From: Microdochium bolleyi
Lineage: Eukaryota > Ascomycota > Sordariomycetes > Xylariales > Microdochiaceae
NCBI GenBank assembly: GCA_001566295.1
Contig: KQ964257.1
Location: 744,001 to 808,000 of the forward strand
Direction: 5' to 3'
Length of the DNA stretch: 64,000 nucleotides
Part shown: positions 21,243 to 32,595 of the stretch, piece after piece
Position numbering within the stretch: position 1 is the first letter of the stretch
Layout: every line of letters begins with the position of its first letter
The notes under the pieces: model-generated
Database searches by the model: none
The model's input: the letters and a program-made list of their open reading frames with translations, nothing else
What the model was told of the DNA's origin: nothing
Made by a program: the position numbers and the translations under genes

Positions 21243-22118
21243 TCATCGCTGATCTGCCGGGTTGCTATTTTCTCGTTGCAGCTTGTTTCACGGGGGCCCG
21301 GACTCAAGGAGGGAGTAAGCAGTACACAGCGGAGTATATATATATAGTCAAGAGTGCTGTTTTGTACATATTGATAGTTGTCGAGAGCGGGCGTACTTGG
21401 AGTCCAATGTCTGCGTACAGATTTGCGGGCGCAGTCGAGAGTAATGTATGTACATATATATCCTTGCTCCAACGATATCATTACCTTGGTTGTAACAGGT
21501 ATGCGCAAGTTTTGCCCGGCACAATCTCCGCAGAACCCCTAAGTTATCGAGCATGGATGACTATTGAATCAGGACCTGACCAGCGCCAGCTACACTGGCA
21601 TTCCCTCATCTATTGCGAGCAAGCCCCTCCCGGGTCACTTTTGACACACATTGACTTCGTGCATCGCGAGCTGTGGAAACTGCCACCAGGTAGATAGAGC
21701 AAGCCAAAGGCACCGCTCAGATTCGTATGTCCCAATCACACCCTTTCCAGAAATGTCACAACACAGGAGCAAAGTAGGAGGTGGGAAATGTTTCCAGGGC
21801 GAGAAGATGGGCTTGTTACAAGCCTAGATCTGGGAGAAGAGATAGATTTTATGTCTCTACAAGGTAGTACAAGACCGCCATCCACACTCCCCCAACTCGA
21901 CACAAGTGAAGATAAGTCTATAAAAAAGGAATACTTGTCGTGAACCCTCATTCTGTGTTGTAAAACTGACTCCGTTACACCCCCCTTGGAAAACTGCCCG
22001 AGATCCAGTCTCGTCTACCCGTTCTGCTCCATGAAGGTCATGATTGGATGCGGACTCCCGCCGCGTACAAAAGAAAGAAGAAAAGTTCATATCCTGGTGG
22101 TATACAAAGCGAAATCGC
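21243..22118. other. Convergent 3' flanks
   Basis: Tail-to-tail spacer between SET9 and the Egh16-like gene, AT-richer than its surroundings (TATATATATA near 21335). No gene seen. Confidence 0.5.
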
Positions 22119-23134
22119 TTATGCGCTGAAGCCGCGGGCAACCTTCTCCTCGGCACGCTTCTTGAGGCGGTAGGCAATGGCGCGCTTGCGGGCAGTGGCG
22201 GACTGGGTGAAGGCCGCGGAGCCGCCGAAGGGACCAGCGGGGGTGTTGTTGCGGAGACGGACGATGCAGACGTTGCTGGCGCCGCCGACGTTGGCGTCAC
22301 AGGTCATGCCAGCGGGCATCTGGACCTCGACGGGGAAGTCGGTGTTGGTGGCGAGCGAGATGCCGGCGGCGAGGCCAGGGACGTTCTGGGTGACACGGGC
22401 GGTCTGGAAGGCGGACATCTCGGTGCCGCCGGAGGTGCCGTCGATCATGGCCTCGAGGGGACCGGCGCCGTCCTGGTTGATCTGGCGGAAGGTAACGGTT
22501 ACGCGGCCGTTGTCGTCGGCAGTGGGGAGACCCTGAGAGGAACCCTGGCCAGCGGTGGCGGCCACCATGTTCTCGGCCGCCTTGGCGGTCTTCTGACCGC
22601 CGCCGGCACCGCCACGGCCACCGGCACCGCCGAGGAAGCCGCCAAGGAGGTTGCCGAGCTGGCGCTTGTTGTTCTGCTGGCGACCGCCACGGTTGGCGCT
22701 GCCGACGTTGGCCGGGATGTTGTCCTCGACACCAGGAGCGCCGGCGGCGCCGTTGTTCGAGGGGGCACCCGAGCCGCTCATGAAGTTGGCAATCATAACG
22801 CTGGGGTCAACGGCGCCGTTGCCCTGAGTGCGGCCGAGAGGGCCGCACTGGCCGGACTGGATCTCGCGGTCACGGATGATGGCCGTGTCGGCCTGCGAGC
22901 CGCAGCGGTTGCTGGAGCAGTCGCGAGGAGTGCCATCGGCGACTGAAGAGGGGCAGTGAGTGTTAGTCAATTATCCTGTATCAGGGAGCGGGCTGTGGGT
23001 TTCTGGAGCTTACCGGTCAGACCAGGCATGGTAACGCCATTGGCACCAGTGATGGAGACAACGAGGCCGTGGGAGGAGACGACGGAGAAGAGGCCGAAGG
23101 CGGCAATGGCAACGGAAGCAGGGTTGGAGTACAT
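22119..23134 (-). CDS. Egh16-like secreted protein (GAS/MAS family)
   Basis: Exon 1 is 23014-23134, the intron is 22943-23013 (71 bp), and exon 2 is 22119-22942, giving 314 residues. A signal peptide is evident (MYSNPASVAIAAFGLFSVVSS, then HGLVVSITGANG). Cysteines pair in the N-terminal part (DCSSNRCG, GQCG). The middle has a Gly/Asn-rich segment with GGFLGGAGGRGGAGGG. The C-terminal domain (VTVTFRQINQDGAGPLEAMID...VQMPAGMTCDANVGGASNVCIVRLRN) is characteristic of the Egh16-like family. Members are induced in appressoria of powdery mildew and rice blast (GAS1/GAS2, MAS), and some contribute to virulence. The molecular activity is not established. A pyrimidine-rich 5' UTR and a TATA box suggest strong inducible expression. 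Confidence 0.9.
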
Positions 23135-25005
23135 GTTGAAGGTATTGTGAGGTTGTACAAGGCACTGCCTGTGATATAAAGGAGGATTATGGAAAGGAGG
23201 AAACCGGGTGTAAGTCGTTAATGTGTAGAAGCCACCGGGGCTGAGAAGAGAAGCAAGAGAATAGAGAGGAAAGAAGAGGCTGCTGAGGACTGGAGATGAG
23301 GATGCTGATGCTGATGATGAGAGAGAAGACTAGACGAGACGAGGTGGTCGGACGAGTCTTATATGCCGAGCCGGCACGATCAGTCAATAGGGCTGGGCTG
23401 CGGCTTGGAGCGGGAGCCCATCTCGAGTGTGACGCTCCGATACAAGCGTGAGCAGCTACATGGCGTCGCTTGTGATGTCAAGCCCGGCGATCGTCTTGCT
23501 TCTGCTCTCGACGATGCCCGGATCGGGCGGGTTGTTGCGAAAGGCGGAGGCGGAGGCGGCAGGACGACCGAGCACTGCCACCGCAGCAGGCGCTGTCGAG
23601 GACCCTTGAGGGCATCGTGCGGCGGGCCAGGGGCGCGAGGAGCGACGCTGAGAGGCTGCAGGCCGGTTGGCGGTGATTCGACTGATCTACGAAACAGAGA
23701 ACCCAAACATGAAGCTCCTGGGGTGGCGACCAATCGCGCAGCTTGGGGGCAAAAGGGCGTCGGGTGTCGGTGTTGTGCATGACGGTCGGCAAGTTCCCTG
23801 CCTGCTCAGCCTGCTCAGTCTTCTCGGCCTGAGTTGGCAATGACCTCGCCGACGGGGGAGGGAACGTGCCCGGTGGTGAAACGTGGAGATCGTGAGGATG
23901 AGGTTGACAAGTTGAGCCTCCTCTGGGGCCCTGGGCCTGTACCCTGAGATCCACAGTTGCCCGTCGGCTGCTTCCCTGCTGGGCAACAACCCACCACTGC
24001 GAAACACTGAAAGGGCAGCATTCCAAGCTCCACAGCCGGCGGCCACCAAAAAAGAACACGGCGATCCCGCTCCAGGCCTGCCCTGCACGGCACAAGGAGA
24101 CAAGAGCTTCCAGAAGCTCGCATCCATGGTCATATCTGGCAACCCGGTCCAGCAAAGCCCGTCGACACCTGTACCCAAGGCCAGTAACAGCAACAGCAAC
24201 AGCAACAACTTCTCCGACTGGGAAGGCGCGACCGCGTGCAAACGAGAAGCAACTGCCAACTGTCGCACCTTCCCTCTCCTGCATGGGACTTGGACCTGGA
24301 CTTGAATCACCAAACACCGTCCCCGGCAGTTAGCGCCAGGCCGTGCTCAGTGCGCAGTGCTCGCGTGCAACCTGACAACCTGGCAACCTGCCAGCCCTGA
24401 CCCCGACGTCGATCTTGGTCTATTTTCGAGCCCCAGGTCACTCGGAGGATATCAAACGTGCTAGCCAAGTCTCAGCCCGCTCCCACCTGAGAAGGCCCCT
24501 GCCTGCTAGCGGCATATCGACTGCGTAGCGTACTTACTTAACTCAGGTACTGCCCGGTGACAACCCCGGAGCAGCTGCCCAATCTGGCAAACCTGTAGGT
24601 GCCAATGGTGCGATCCAGCTCCTGTTACTCCACTACCTTTCCAGGTTGGACCCACTCTTCGCTAAGTGTCCTTCAGTCACTTGGCGCCCTCAACTGAAAC
24701 CGGCCCAAAACAACCCTTAGGAACCTTGGAACTTCCCGACTGGCCAACACTGTCCCAACCACTTGCGCAGCCACTTACGTGCGGCTGTTAAGGTCCGACA
24801 CCGCCTACACCTCCCTCGAGGGGGATCTTTCGAGGAGGGTATTTCTTCTCAACAACCAGCCGTGATCAGGCCACTGTCCATGATCAATCGTACCTTGGGT
24901 GTCTGATTGACAGCTTGAACAAATCACACACATCTCATATTCATATCAGATATACATTAACTAATACCTACCGTGACGATCAACCGCTATAAAAACATCG
25001 GCATC
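23135..25005. other. Divergent intergenic region, 1.87 kb
   Basis: Separates the Egh16-like gene from the ankyrin-deaminase gene. Long open frames on the minus strand at 23478-24317 overlap one another in different frames and have no domain or codon bias. A short CAACAG repeat lies at 24186-24210. The 24330-24800 segment is rich in CCTG/CAACC words without a clear repeat unit. Confidence 0.5.
23358..23365 (-). promoter_or_regulatory. TATA box of the Egh16-like gene
   Basis: CATATAAG on the minus strand, about 225 bp upstream of the start codon, followed by a long pyrimidine-rich stretch (23190-23330) that would be the leader. Inferred from sequence and position only. Confidence 0.45.
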
Positions 25006-27132
25006 ATGGAGCTCGATAAGCGCCTGTGCTCGATGCTGGGCCTAGAGCGAATCCACATCGCTTGTCTCTTCGGAGACGGCGAGGAGATCTACAGATTGAT
25101 GGCTGCTAAGCCGACTGGCTTTGATGTCAACAAGCCTGTGCAGCTACAATCGCCACGAAAGCCTCAGAACGAGACTTCTTGGCCGCGTGGGGAAACTCCA
25201 CTGATGCTGGCCGCTTTGATGGGACACCTTGACGTTGCACAGTATCTTGTTGCCCGCGGGGCCCGCGTGGACCAGAAGGATAACATGCGCTACACTGCCG
25301 CTGACTTCTACTGTATCACTGAAGCGTCTCAAGAGCACCGTTGTTTCTACTTAGAGAAGAAACTTGGATCCGAGCATCCTGACTCGAAGAACTCCCGGTT
25401 GGCTATCAAGGCGCTCCTAGCATGCCCTGTGCGTCAACGATTTGCACAAGAACCAGGAGACAGTGGCAGTGCGGACTTGATCATTGCAAAACAAGGCCGC
25501 TATTTAGCAGCCTACGGTCTCCTAGGCCGTATACACACTGGGCATAAGATCGATGTGAAAAAGACAGTGGGTTGTCTCCGGGTCCGAAACGACTGTAATG
25601 TCCTTTTATGGGCAAAATCCGGGTTCCGTGCAAAGTCTCCTAAGGCAGACAAGGATTTTCTCGATGGCCAGGCTTTGGCCGCAGACGCACGGAATATTAT
25701 TGCACCACTCCTTCCTTCCCGGCTTCAATTCGTGTTCAAGAAGGACCGGAATGATAACGGTAATAAGCCAGGCGAACCTGAGCACGAGGGACAGTTCCGT
25801 GCCTCTCATGCAGAGGTCCAACTATCGACTGCCTACGTCCTGAATCTGGCCGAAGCTACCTTCCCGGGTACTACCCACACTATTCAGGAGAAGATTAAGC
25901 TCCTAAAGACTGCAACTGTTGGTGCTGACCAGCGGATGACTACATTGTATCTGAGTAGGATCCCATGCCGCGAATGCAACCTGTATCTGCAGGCTCTACA
26001 GAATCTAACACGCATCATGTTCGCAGTCGAGCCAAACGTCGGGGCTGCTCAGATTCATTCCGAGCTTGTTAGAAGTCAACTTCATGATTTCCCCTGCGAG
26101 CTCTGGCTCAGCGAAGAACTGGAGGCTGACAGCTTGCAGCATGGACTGGAACGGACTTCTGTAGGGCAGCCAGCGACGCAGACAGGGCCCGCGTTCCAAG
26201 CCAAGCAAGTGGGCCAGCCGCTTATATCACAGTCGCAGCCTGCGCCGAAAAGAATTGACCCTGCCTACCAAGAGATCCTCGATTCACGGATCATAGACCT
26301 CTCGGAACATTTCGACTCGGACAGCGACTGCACCATCAGAGCAGTCTCAAGACCACCTACACGAAGCCGCCTCCCGCGAAGCCCCCAAATTACAGTAGAT
26401 CTAACTGTACTAGCTGCCGAGGAGGCAGCTGCCGACAGCCCCGGTTCTGTGATAGGCCGTCTACCTACAGATCCTTTTAAGCTGTCTGATGACGATGCCA
26501 ATGCCGATGATAGCGTTACTGCTGCTGTTCAGATAGGTATTCCCCGTCCCGCCCGCACCAAACTTGACGAATATGTCCTTAGCCGCCGGGAGCTTTCTCG
26601 CCTACGATCTACCTCTGTTATCGTGAACATTCCATCTCGTCAAGCCATCTTCGACTCCCAACACTTCATTATGCTCAATATTCCAAAAGCAACGGAGGCT
26701 AGTACAGCAAGGAACAAGCGCGCTGGGGTACCAATAAATACAATCTCAAAATTTGGGCCTCCGCCTCGGAACCAGCCTCAGGCTAGGCGGCCTCGAGGTA
26801 CAAGTTGCGAAGGTGACCCTGACTATATACCTCCTCGGCCGCAAAGGCCCCGGAGACGCCAGCCAGGCCCGCAAGCACCGACGCCGCAGCCAGCGCCCAG
26901 GTCAAGAGCTTCGTCGCGGGCTCGCAGTCCGTCGGTCGCACGATCCCTCGTCGCTCGACGGCGGCAGATTCAGACCAAGTCAAGAAAAGCTACTACCAAG
27001 AAGATTATCAAGAAAGCCAGAGCTCGGACATCTCGAGCTCGCAAAGGCGAGGACCAGATTGAGCCACCGACGAAGACTTTCGACGGCAAAATCAACCTGG
27101 AAGCCTTCCACTATCAGAAGACGAAGGCTTGA
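25006..27132 (+). CDS. Ankyrin-repeat / zinc-dependent deaminase fusion protein
   Basis: Single exon, 708 residues. The ATG at 25006 is the first in frame; upstream is non-coding. Ankyrin-like helices lie at about 14-34 (ERIHIACLFGDGEEIYRLM) and 62-89 (GETPLMLAALMGHLDVAQYLVARGARVD). A deaminase-type zinc site follows: H268-A-E270 (E as proton shuttle) and P320-C321-x2-C324, about 50 residues later. Hydrophobic-acidic motifs IIDLSEHFDSDSD (429-441) and VDLTV (464-468) look like SUMO-interaction motifs. The C-terminal 110 residues are Arg/Lys/Pro-rich and nuclear-like. Codon use seems less GC3-biased than in neighbours, with many ATT, GCA and CCT codons. Cytidine- or adenosine-type deamination of nucleic acid is inference from the motif; a free-nucleoside enzyme or inactive fold is possible. 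Confidence 0.75.
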   Translation: MELDKRLCSMLGLERIHIACLFGDGEEIYRLMAAKPTGFDVNKPVQLQSPRKPQNETSWPRGETPLMLAALMGHLDVAQYLVARGARVDQKDNMRYTAADFYCITEASQEHRCFYLEKKLGSEHPDSKNSRLAIKALLACPVRQRFAQEPGDSGSADLIIAKQGRYLAAYGLLGRIHTGHKIDVKKTVGCLRVRNDCNVLLWAKSGFRAKSPKADKDFLDGQALAADARNIIAPLLPSRLQFVFKKDRNDNGNKPGEPEHEGQFRASHAEVQLSTAYVLNLAEATFPGTTHTIQEKIKLLKTATVGADQRMTTLYLSRIPCRECNLYLQALQNLTRIMFAVEPNVGAAQIHSELVRSQLHDFPCELWLSEELEADSLQHGLERTSVGQPATQTGPAFQAKQVGQPLISQSQPAPKRIDPAYQEILDSRIIDLSEHFDSDSDCTIRAVSRPPTRSRLPRSPQITVDLTVLAAEEAAADSPGSVIGRLPTDPFKLSDDDANADDSVTAAVQIGIPRPARTKLDEYVLSRRELSRLRSTSVIVNIPSRQAIFDSQHFIMLNIPKATEASTARNKRAGVPINTISKFGPPPRNQPQARRPRGTSCEGDPDYIPPRPQRPRRRQPGPQAPTPQPAPRSRASSRARSPSVARSLVARRRQIQTKSRKATTKKIIKKARARTSRARKGEDQIEPPTKTFDGKINLEAFHYQKTKA

Positions 27133-28861
27133 ACGCATGAAGTGAGGAAGGCTGGCGAAGGCACGGACACCTACGCGAATGTCTATACGCGGCGTCTTTA
27201 GAGCGGCTCGGGAGTGCTGCTCTCTTAGCGTTAACTTGCACATGAAGAAATGTTCACAACATCGACGCTGCCTTGAGAAGTGAGAGGCGAGCGAGAGATG
27301 TAGTCCGCGTGCCGAGCGCGGTTGTCTCCACGGGTAACATCGTACAAGGAGAGAGGCGAGTGCCACACGTGGAATGACACATACATTTTCGGAGGACTAG
27401 AGAGTGTGCCGGTCAGGGCTGTCTCACGTATCAGCATAGGAAGCAGGACTCCGCAAGGAGCGAGTGTCTTATAATGATCGTCACCAGCCAGGCTCAAGAA
27501 CCGCAGCATAAGGACAGCGAGATCTGCTCTCGAATCAATCCAGAGATTTTTACTTGCAGCAAGCGACGTTTCTGACTATCCGATCTGCCAAAACCACTCC
27601 TCGTGACCGATGCCTACGACTTTGCCTCGGTGGTATGTACCGCCTAGCTCTGGAACAAAGCTCTCCCGTAGGTGAGTCCCCGCTGGTTATAGGAAGCCTG
27701 CTGTTTGTCCCATCTCGTGTAAAACCACAGATTTAGTCGTGCGACTTTTCCAATCATGTTCCTTTTTACGAGGTCATGTCAATTTCAAGTAGAGGTTTTT
27801 GAAGTCGCTAGACGAAGAATTCATGGCGGACGATGCTCACAGCTCGCGGGTCTTAGTCCTCGTCGGCCATTAGTTTCGTGAGGAACAGGGACAACATTCA
27901 CCATTGACAATTTTGCTAGTTTCCCATGTTTTGTTGTGAACCCTCCTTCAGACGGAAGATTCCATCACTGATCGTTGAAAAAACAAGAAAACAAAATACT
28001 GCAGTCTCTTACACCAAGTCAACGACAGGCACCGAAAGGGCTATATGACGGCCACGACGACTCCTTGCATCTTGCGAGTCTTCTCCTGCCCCGGTGTCTA
28101 CTTCGGGGTTGTTGTCATAAAGGCATGGTATCACTGATTTAAGAGTTTTTACGAGCAACCATGGACATTGGTAGCTGCGAAGGTTTTTCTAGGCGAGACG
28201 ACTTCTTCTCCCATTTCCGGCGGCATGTGTCTTTTTCGTCCTTGCAGGCCTTTGCAAAATTTCAAACCTTCATGCACAGATCTCAAAAGAAAACATCCCA
28301 GTGTTACGGCGGGACATACCTCAAAGAAACGCACAAAAGAGTAGTACACATTGCTGACGCTTCTCCTCCATGCCTCTCTTGACATGGTGGCGGCCCAGCA
28401 ATGATGACGATCACGCGGCTGCCCCAGGCCGTGTTGAACAGTAACAGCAGCGGCAACAGGCGACACACGACGACCCCTTGCAGCCAAGTCAATTCGGCAG
28501 AATTTCGCAAGATAACAACAGCAGCGACATCACTTCTTAGACAGCCATGTCATTTCATCTCATAAGGGTAAAACGTCTTGTTGGTTCCAGGTGATTCTGA
28601 CCGTGAAGTCATGGTTTGCCAGGTAAAGGAGAGCAGCCTGGCCCAAGTCTTTCGAAAAGACCACACAGCTTCCCTTGGGTGGTTGAATTTCATTTTGGTC
28701 TCAAAACGCCAGTCCCTATGCTCCCAAAAGAACAAACAAAAGTCGTAAAACCCCATGTGATTACACGGTTTCTTTGATTTTGTGTCATGATTTCTTCCCG
28801 AGTGCCCCTCGATCCAACCCAAACTTTTCAGATTTCATTCCTTTTGTTGTGGGTATCAAGT
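27133..28861. other. Convergent intergenic region, 1.7 kb
   Basis: Tail-to-tail between the deaminase gene and eS19, AT-richer than average. Probably long 3' UTRs. Short open frames (for example 28149-28487 minus) have no supporting features. Confidence 0.5.
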
Positions 28862-29837
28862 TTACTCGTCATCCTCCTCCTCCTCCTCGGCCTCAGCGGT
28901 GGTCTGGGCGATACCTGTACGCGAAAGGTCAGTGAGGCTGTGCGTGGTATATGTGGTCAGTGGCGGCAACGTACGGTCCAAATCACGCTGGCCGGACTGA
29001 GTGATGCGGCGGCCACCCTTGTCCTCGTCCTGCTCGAGAACACCAATCTTCTCGAGGGACTGCATGACCTTGCGCTCGACGGAGCCGGAGGCATCGACGT
29101 GGTGCGAGGGGCGGACACCGCGGTTCTTGGCAGTGCCGTGGACCTTGCGGAGGCGGCCGACACCGACAGTCTTGCGCATGTAGACGTGGCGGGCGACGGC
29201 GGCAGCGCGGACGTAGAACCAGTCAATGTCCTGGGGAGGGAGCTCGCGGGAGGGACCGGTCTTGACGGTGTCGACCCAGCCGGGGATGGGCAGCTTGCCC
29301 TGGCGCTTCAGGAAAGCGGCATAGGCGTTGATGAACTTCTGCGCCTATAGTGGGGGAGAAACAAAGACCATAATCAGCAAATATTCCGTCGTCAGAGATC
29401 TTTCGACCCCCTCGCGCCTGCTCCTTTTATTTTGGCCTTGTATTCTTTCTCTCATGTCCGATCGCTTCCCAAATTCCATCTCCTCGTCTAACCTTGCGTG
29501 TTTGGATGTGCGGCACCGAGTGTGACAATCGACAAAGTAATGTGTTGTCTGCTTAACTGCGGGTCGCTGTCGCAAAGGGACGCTTCGGTGTCGAGGGAGG
29601 AGCGTGGGATGCGTCGAAACTTGATTTGAGATGATTGAGAGTCCATGTGCGCACTGTCGACTTGTTACAGCCTGGTTGCGACCACTTCATCTCGTCTCAT
29701 TGTTGTTGGTTCCTTCTTTTCCACCTTTTTCTTTCTTTCGAGATAGTCGGCAGCAGCGGGCGCGAGGTCGTCCTTCAAGGTGCCGAGAACGAGTGGTAAC
29801 CTACATCAACGTCGCGAACGGTGACACCTCCAGCCAT
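28862..29837 (-). CDS. RPS19: 40S ribosomal protein eS19
   Basis: Three exons: 29805-29837 (MAGGVTVRDVD), 28975-29344 and 28862-28914, giving 151 residues. Intron 1 is 460 bp (29345-29804) and intron 2 is 60 bp (28915-28974). The joined protein reads QKFINAYAAFLKRQGKLPIPG, then DIDWFYVRAAAVARHVYMRK, then KNRGVRPSHHVDASGSVERK, and RRITQSGQRDLDRIA. It ends with an acidic EEEEEDDE tail, which is fungal in character. eS19 is in the head of the small subunit and is needed for 18S rRNA maturation. The long first intron right after a very short coding exon is typical of fungal ribosomal-protein genes and may carry regulatory sequence. Confidence 0.96.
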
Positions 29838-30661
29838 TTTTGCGGTTGTGGAATTGACGTGTTGGGAATGGGTTGTCGTGGACTGGGGAGAGCTGTGATC
29901 ACGGTTGGGCGGCGGGCTTCGAGACTGGCGGTGGTGGTTCTGTCCAGGCAGGAGAACGGGATGGGGCTCGATAATCCAGTCGAAATTTCTGTGTGGCCGC
30001 TCGACGTGCGAACAGTGGGGTCATCCAAGCGATGGAAAGTCTTGGCACTGGAAATAGGGTAAGAATTATTTTTTGTGCGACTGGGTGGCTGTGTGTGGCG
30101 CTAAATTGTGGCTGGCTGCAAGGTGGACGAGGCTGGTTGCCATAAGCATATGGTGGAGTCTTCACTCCAGGCCTGGACCTTCAATGAACCATCGGTGAGG
30201 TGCACCTGGTTGATGTGTGAGCTTGTCCTCACTTGATGCTGGCTGGTCGCGCACCACCACGAACTTTTATTCCTGGCGTGAAAATAATTGCACGAAGGGC
30301 TTCAAATTAATGAAGGACTCGAATGCTGGTGCTGCATGGATAAGTTTTCCATGCGCCGGTGCTGGTCCTGCGCAGACGGCGAAGTGATACCATGTCGGCA
30401 CAGAGTGAACCATCCTTCTTCCCACTTCATATGTGCCACTGGTGAGGACTCCGGACAATAGCGGAGCTAAAACTAGACTGTCCAAAGATTGCTCCGTGAC
30501 AGACTTGACGATCCTGGCTGGACGGCACAAGAACGATTGGTGAGTCTCCATGAACACGTCCTTGCCCGCTGCGCATGCACTTTGCTGTCGACATTCTTCA
30601 AGGCTGTCACGATGCGATCATACATTAATTTACTTGGCTGCATGGGACGCCTCCATTATGC
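29838..30661. other. Intergenic, no gene seen
   Basis: Promoter and 5' UTR of eS19, then the 3' flank of the chitin deacetylase gene (both read leftward). Nothing else recognised. Confidence 0.5.
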
Positions 30662-31582
30662 TCACCACCTTTTGTACCAATTCTCCTTGGGATCGTTCAG
30701 ACACTCGCCCACGGTAACCACCTTGTAGTTGGCCTCCTTGGCCCGTCTGAGGATGTGCGGGATCAAGACTGACGCCGTGTACTCCTTGATGTCGTGCGTC
30801 AGCACATTGTACCCAGTCTTGCTTTCACCGTCGAACTGCGCGTCGAAAAGCTCAACCGATGTCTGGCATCTATCCTCCTCGTCACAGTGCTGCCAATCCG
30901 CCGTGTCAATGTTCCAGTTCACCACATGGTATCCCATATCGCCGAGATCCCGCAGACAGCCCGACCCTTCGGAGCAGGCGCCGTACGGCGGGCGCATGTA
31001 GGTAGGAGCCCGCCCATCCATGTCCAATGCCTTGGCGAGCGCCTCCTTGTTCTTGTCCATGGTCTCGGCTCGCCCCTCCGTGCTGGCAGCATCCAGGTCC
31101 TCGTGGCGCCATGTGTGGCTGGCGATCTGGTGTCCAGCCTTGACGGCCGACCTCATGATGTCTGTACACTCGGTGTCTGTGATGGGGCACATGTTGCCGC
31201 CGGTGACGAAGAAGGTCGCCTTGAAACCGTCCTTCTCGTACTTCGAGAACTCCTCGAGCACGCGCTTCGTGTATTGCGATGGCCCGTCATCGAGGGTGAC
31301 AGCGATCTGCCCCTCGTCGGCGCAGTTCTCGATGAGCTCGCCATAGGGGACCGAACTTATTGTGCTGTTGTCTTTGCGGCTGCGAGGTAGTGAGCAAGCG
31401 CCCCTCAGTGGTTTCGCTATGCAACAGGCACGTAACACTTACAAGTTAAAGAATGTGCCCACGTTTCGAGTATCAAGCTCGAGCGTCTGGTCTGGCGGTT
31501 GAGCCGGGCTATCCGAGATAGGTTGAGCGAACACGCCGCAGAGGCCGGCTACAGCCGAGAGCGAAAGAATTGTCGTCTTCAT
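30662..31582 (-). CDS. Secreted chitin deacetylase (carbohydrate esterase family 4)
   Basis: Exon 1 is 31443-31582, the intron is 31380-31442 (63 bp, GTAAGT), and exon 2 is 30662-31379, giving 285 residues. The signal peptide is MKTTILSLSAVAGLCGVFAQ. NodB homology motifs are all present: TLDDGP (75-80, with the general base and a metal-binding Asp), SHTWRH (134-139, metal-binding His135 and His139), RPPYG (176-180), the W-x2-D-x2-DW motif (NWNIDTADW) and VLTHDI near the end. CE4 enzymes remove N-acetyl groups from chitin or chito-oligomers using a divalent metal. There is no CBM18 chitin-binding module. A polysaccharide substrate other than chitin cannot be excluded. Divergent from a GH18 chitinase. 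Confidence 0.92.
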
Positions 31583-32595
31583 GTTCGCAGCTGTCAGATC
31601 TCGACAGTACACCGATGATGGATATCTCACCACACCACAGGAGGCCTGCGCAAAGTCTTGATACGGGAGGAGACACCACGATGTGTTCCAACACCCTTTG
31701 AGGTTTGTCCCACGCTGAATATGTTCGTGGTTTGAAGCTCTACACTTTGAAAATTCCTGACAACAACTATTTATTCATTCTCCTCCGGACAGCGGTGGGC
31801 TACTGGGAGGATCACTGCAAACCTTGAATCCCAACCATCCTGAATAGTTCCATGGTAGCCATTACTTACCCTTGGCGCTAACGAATGTCCGCCTGACGAT
31901 GGTGTATGGACGCACGCACTGTTACTACTTCGGAGAGACCGCCATAGGATTAACGATCCCATAGTTCTTACTATCGAGTTCCTCAAGCGAGCACTTCATT
32001 GCGATCTGTGCGACATCTGGCACTGTCCATGTCTGATAGATGCTCTGGACGAACACATCCAGGTCTGAACAGAGATACTCAGCACTACCGCAGTACAGCG
32101 CCGTGGTAAATACGGGCCTTGTTTGCTCTTCGCAAGTCGCATCTGCAGCATGCACATCGAGATGACTTACACGGCGCAACATGACCCACAACTGGGCTCT
32201 GTCTCCTTCCTCAAAAGGAACGAAAGGGCGAAAGATTGTGGAAAACGAGAAAGTCAAGATATCTCTCTTGCAACATGACCGCATTCTGTCCTTTTGGAAT
32301 TTTTGTTGTCAAGGCTGAAATGTGACTATCATGACTGCCCTGTCTCTGCACGGAGCCGACCTAGCCGCCCACCGGCAGGACCCTGCGTCCTCGCGCGCGA
32401 GCGTGCGTTGCCGAGTGGAGAGGCTTCCACGTCTCAGGTGGATGGAAGCTCTCAAGAACAGAGCAATGACACGAGCTCTGCACCTCGAGCCTTCCATCAT
32501 CTTTAATCAGCTGATAGTTTTCTATGAAAACCACTGATTGACAGGCTAGGCTGCAACACAAACGCTCAATTCCCGAACCGCCAAGCACAACGACA
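31583..32595. promoter_or_regulatory. Shared intergenic region, chitin deacetylase / chitinase
   Basis: About 1 kb between outward-facing starts of two chitin-acting enzymes, so both promoters lie here. A doubtful 119-codon open frame sits inside (listed separately). Confidence 0.5.
31925..32284 (-). CDS. Doubtful small open frame
   Basis: ATG at 32284, 119 codons, one exon, between the chitin deacetylase and chitinase genes. The translation has mixed hydrophobic and acidic character (FSTIFRPFVPFEEGDRAQLW), but no domain, signal peptide or neighbour that supports it. It may be chance or 5' UTR sequence. Confidence 0.2.
   Translation of the reverse strand: MRSCCKRDILTFSFSTIFRPFVPFEEGDRAQLWVMLRRVSHLDVHAADATCEEQTRPVFTTALYCGSAEYLCSDLDVFVQSIYQTWTVPDVAQIAMKCSLEELDSKNYGIVNPMAVSPK

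Noticed and set aside
23478..24317. 279-codon and 208-codon minus-strand frames
   Set aside because: They overlap each other in different frames, and the translations are low-grade Arg/Pro/Ser text without domains.
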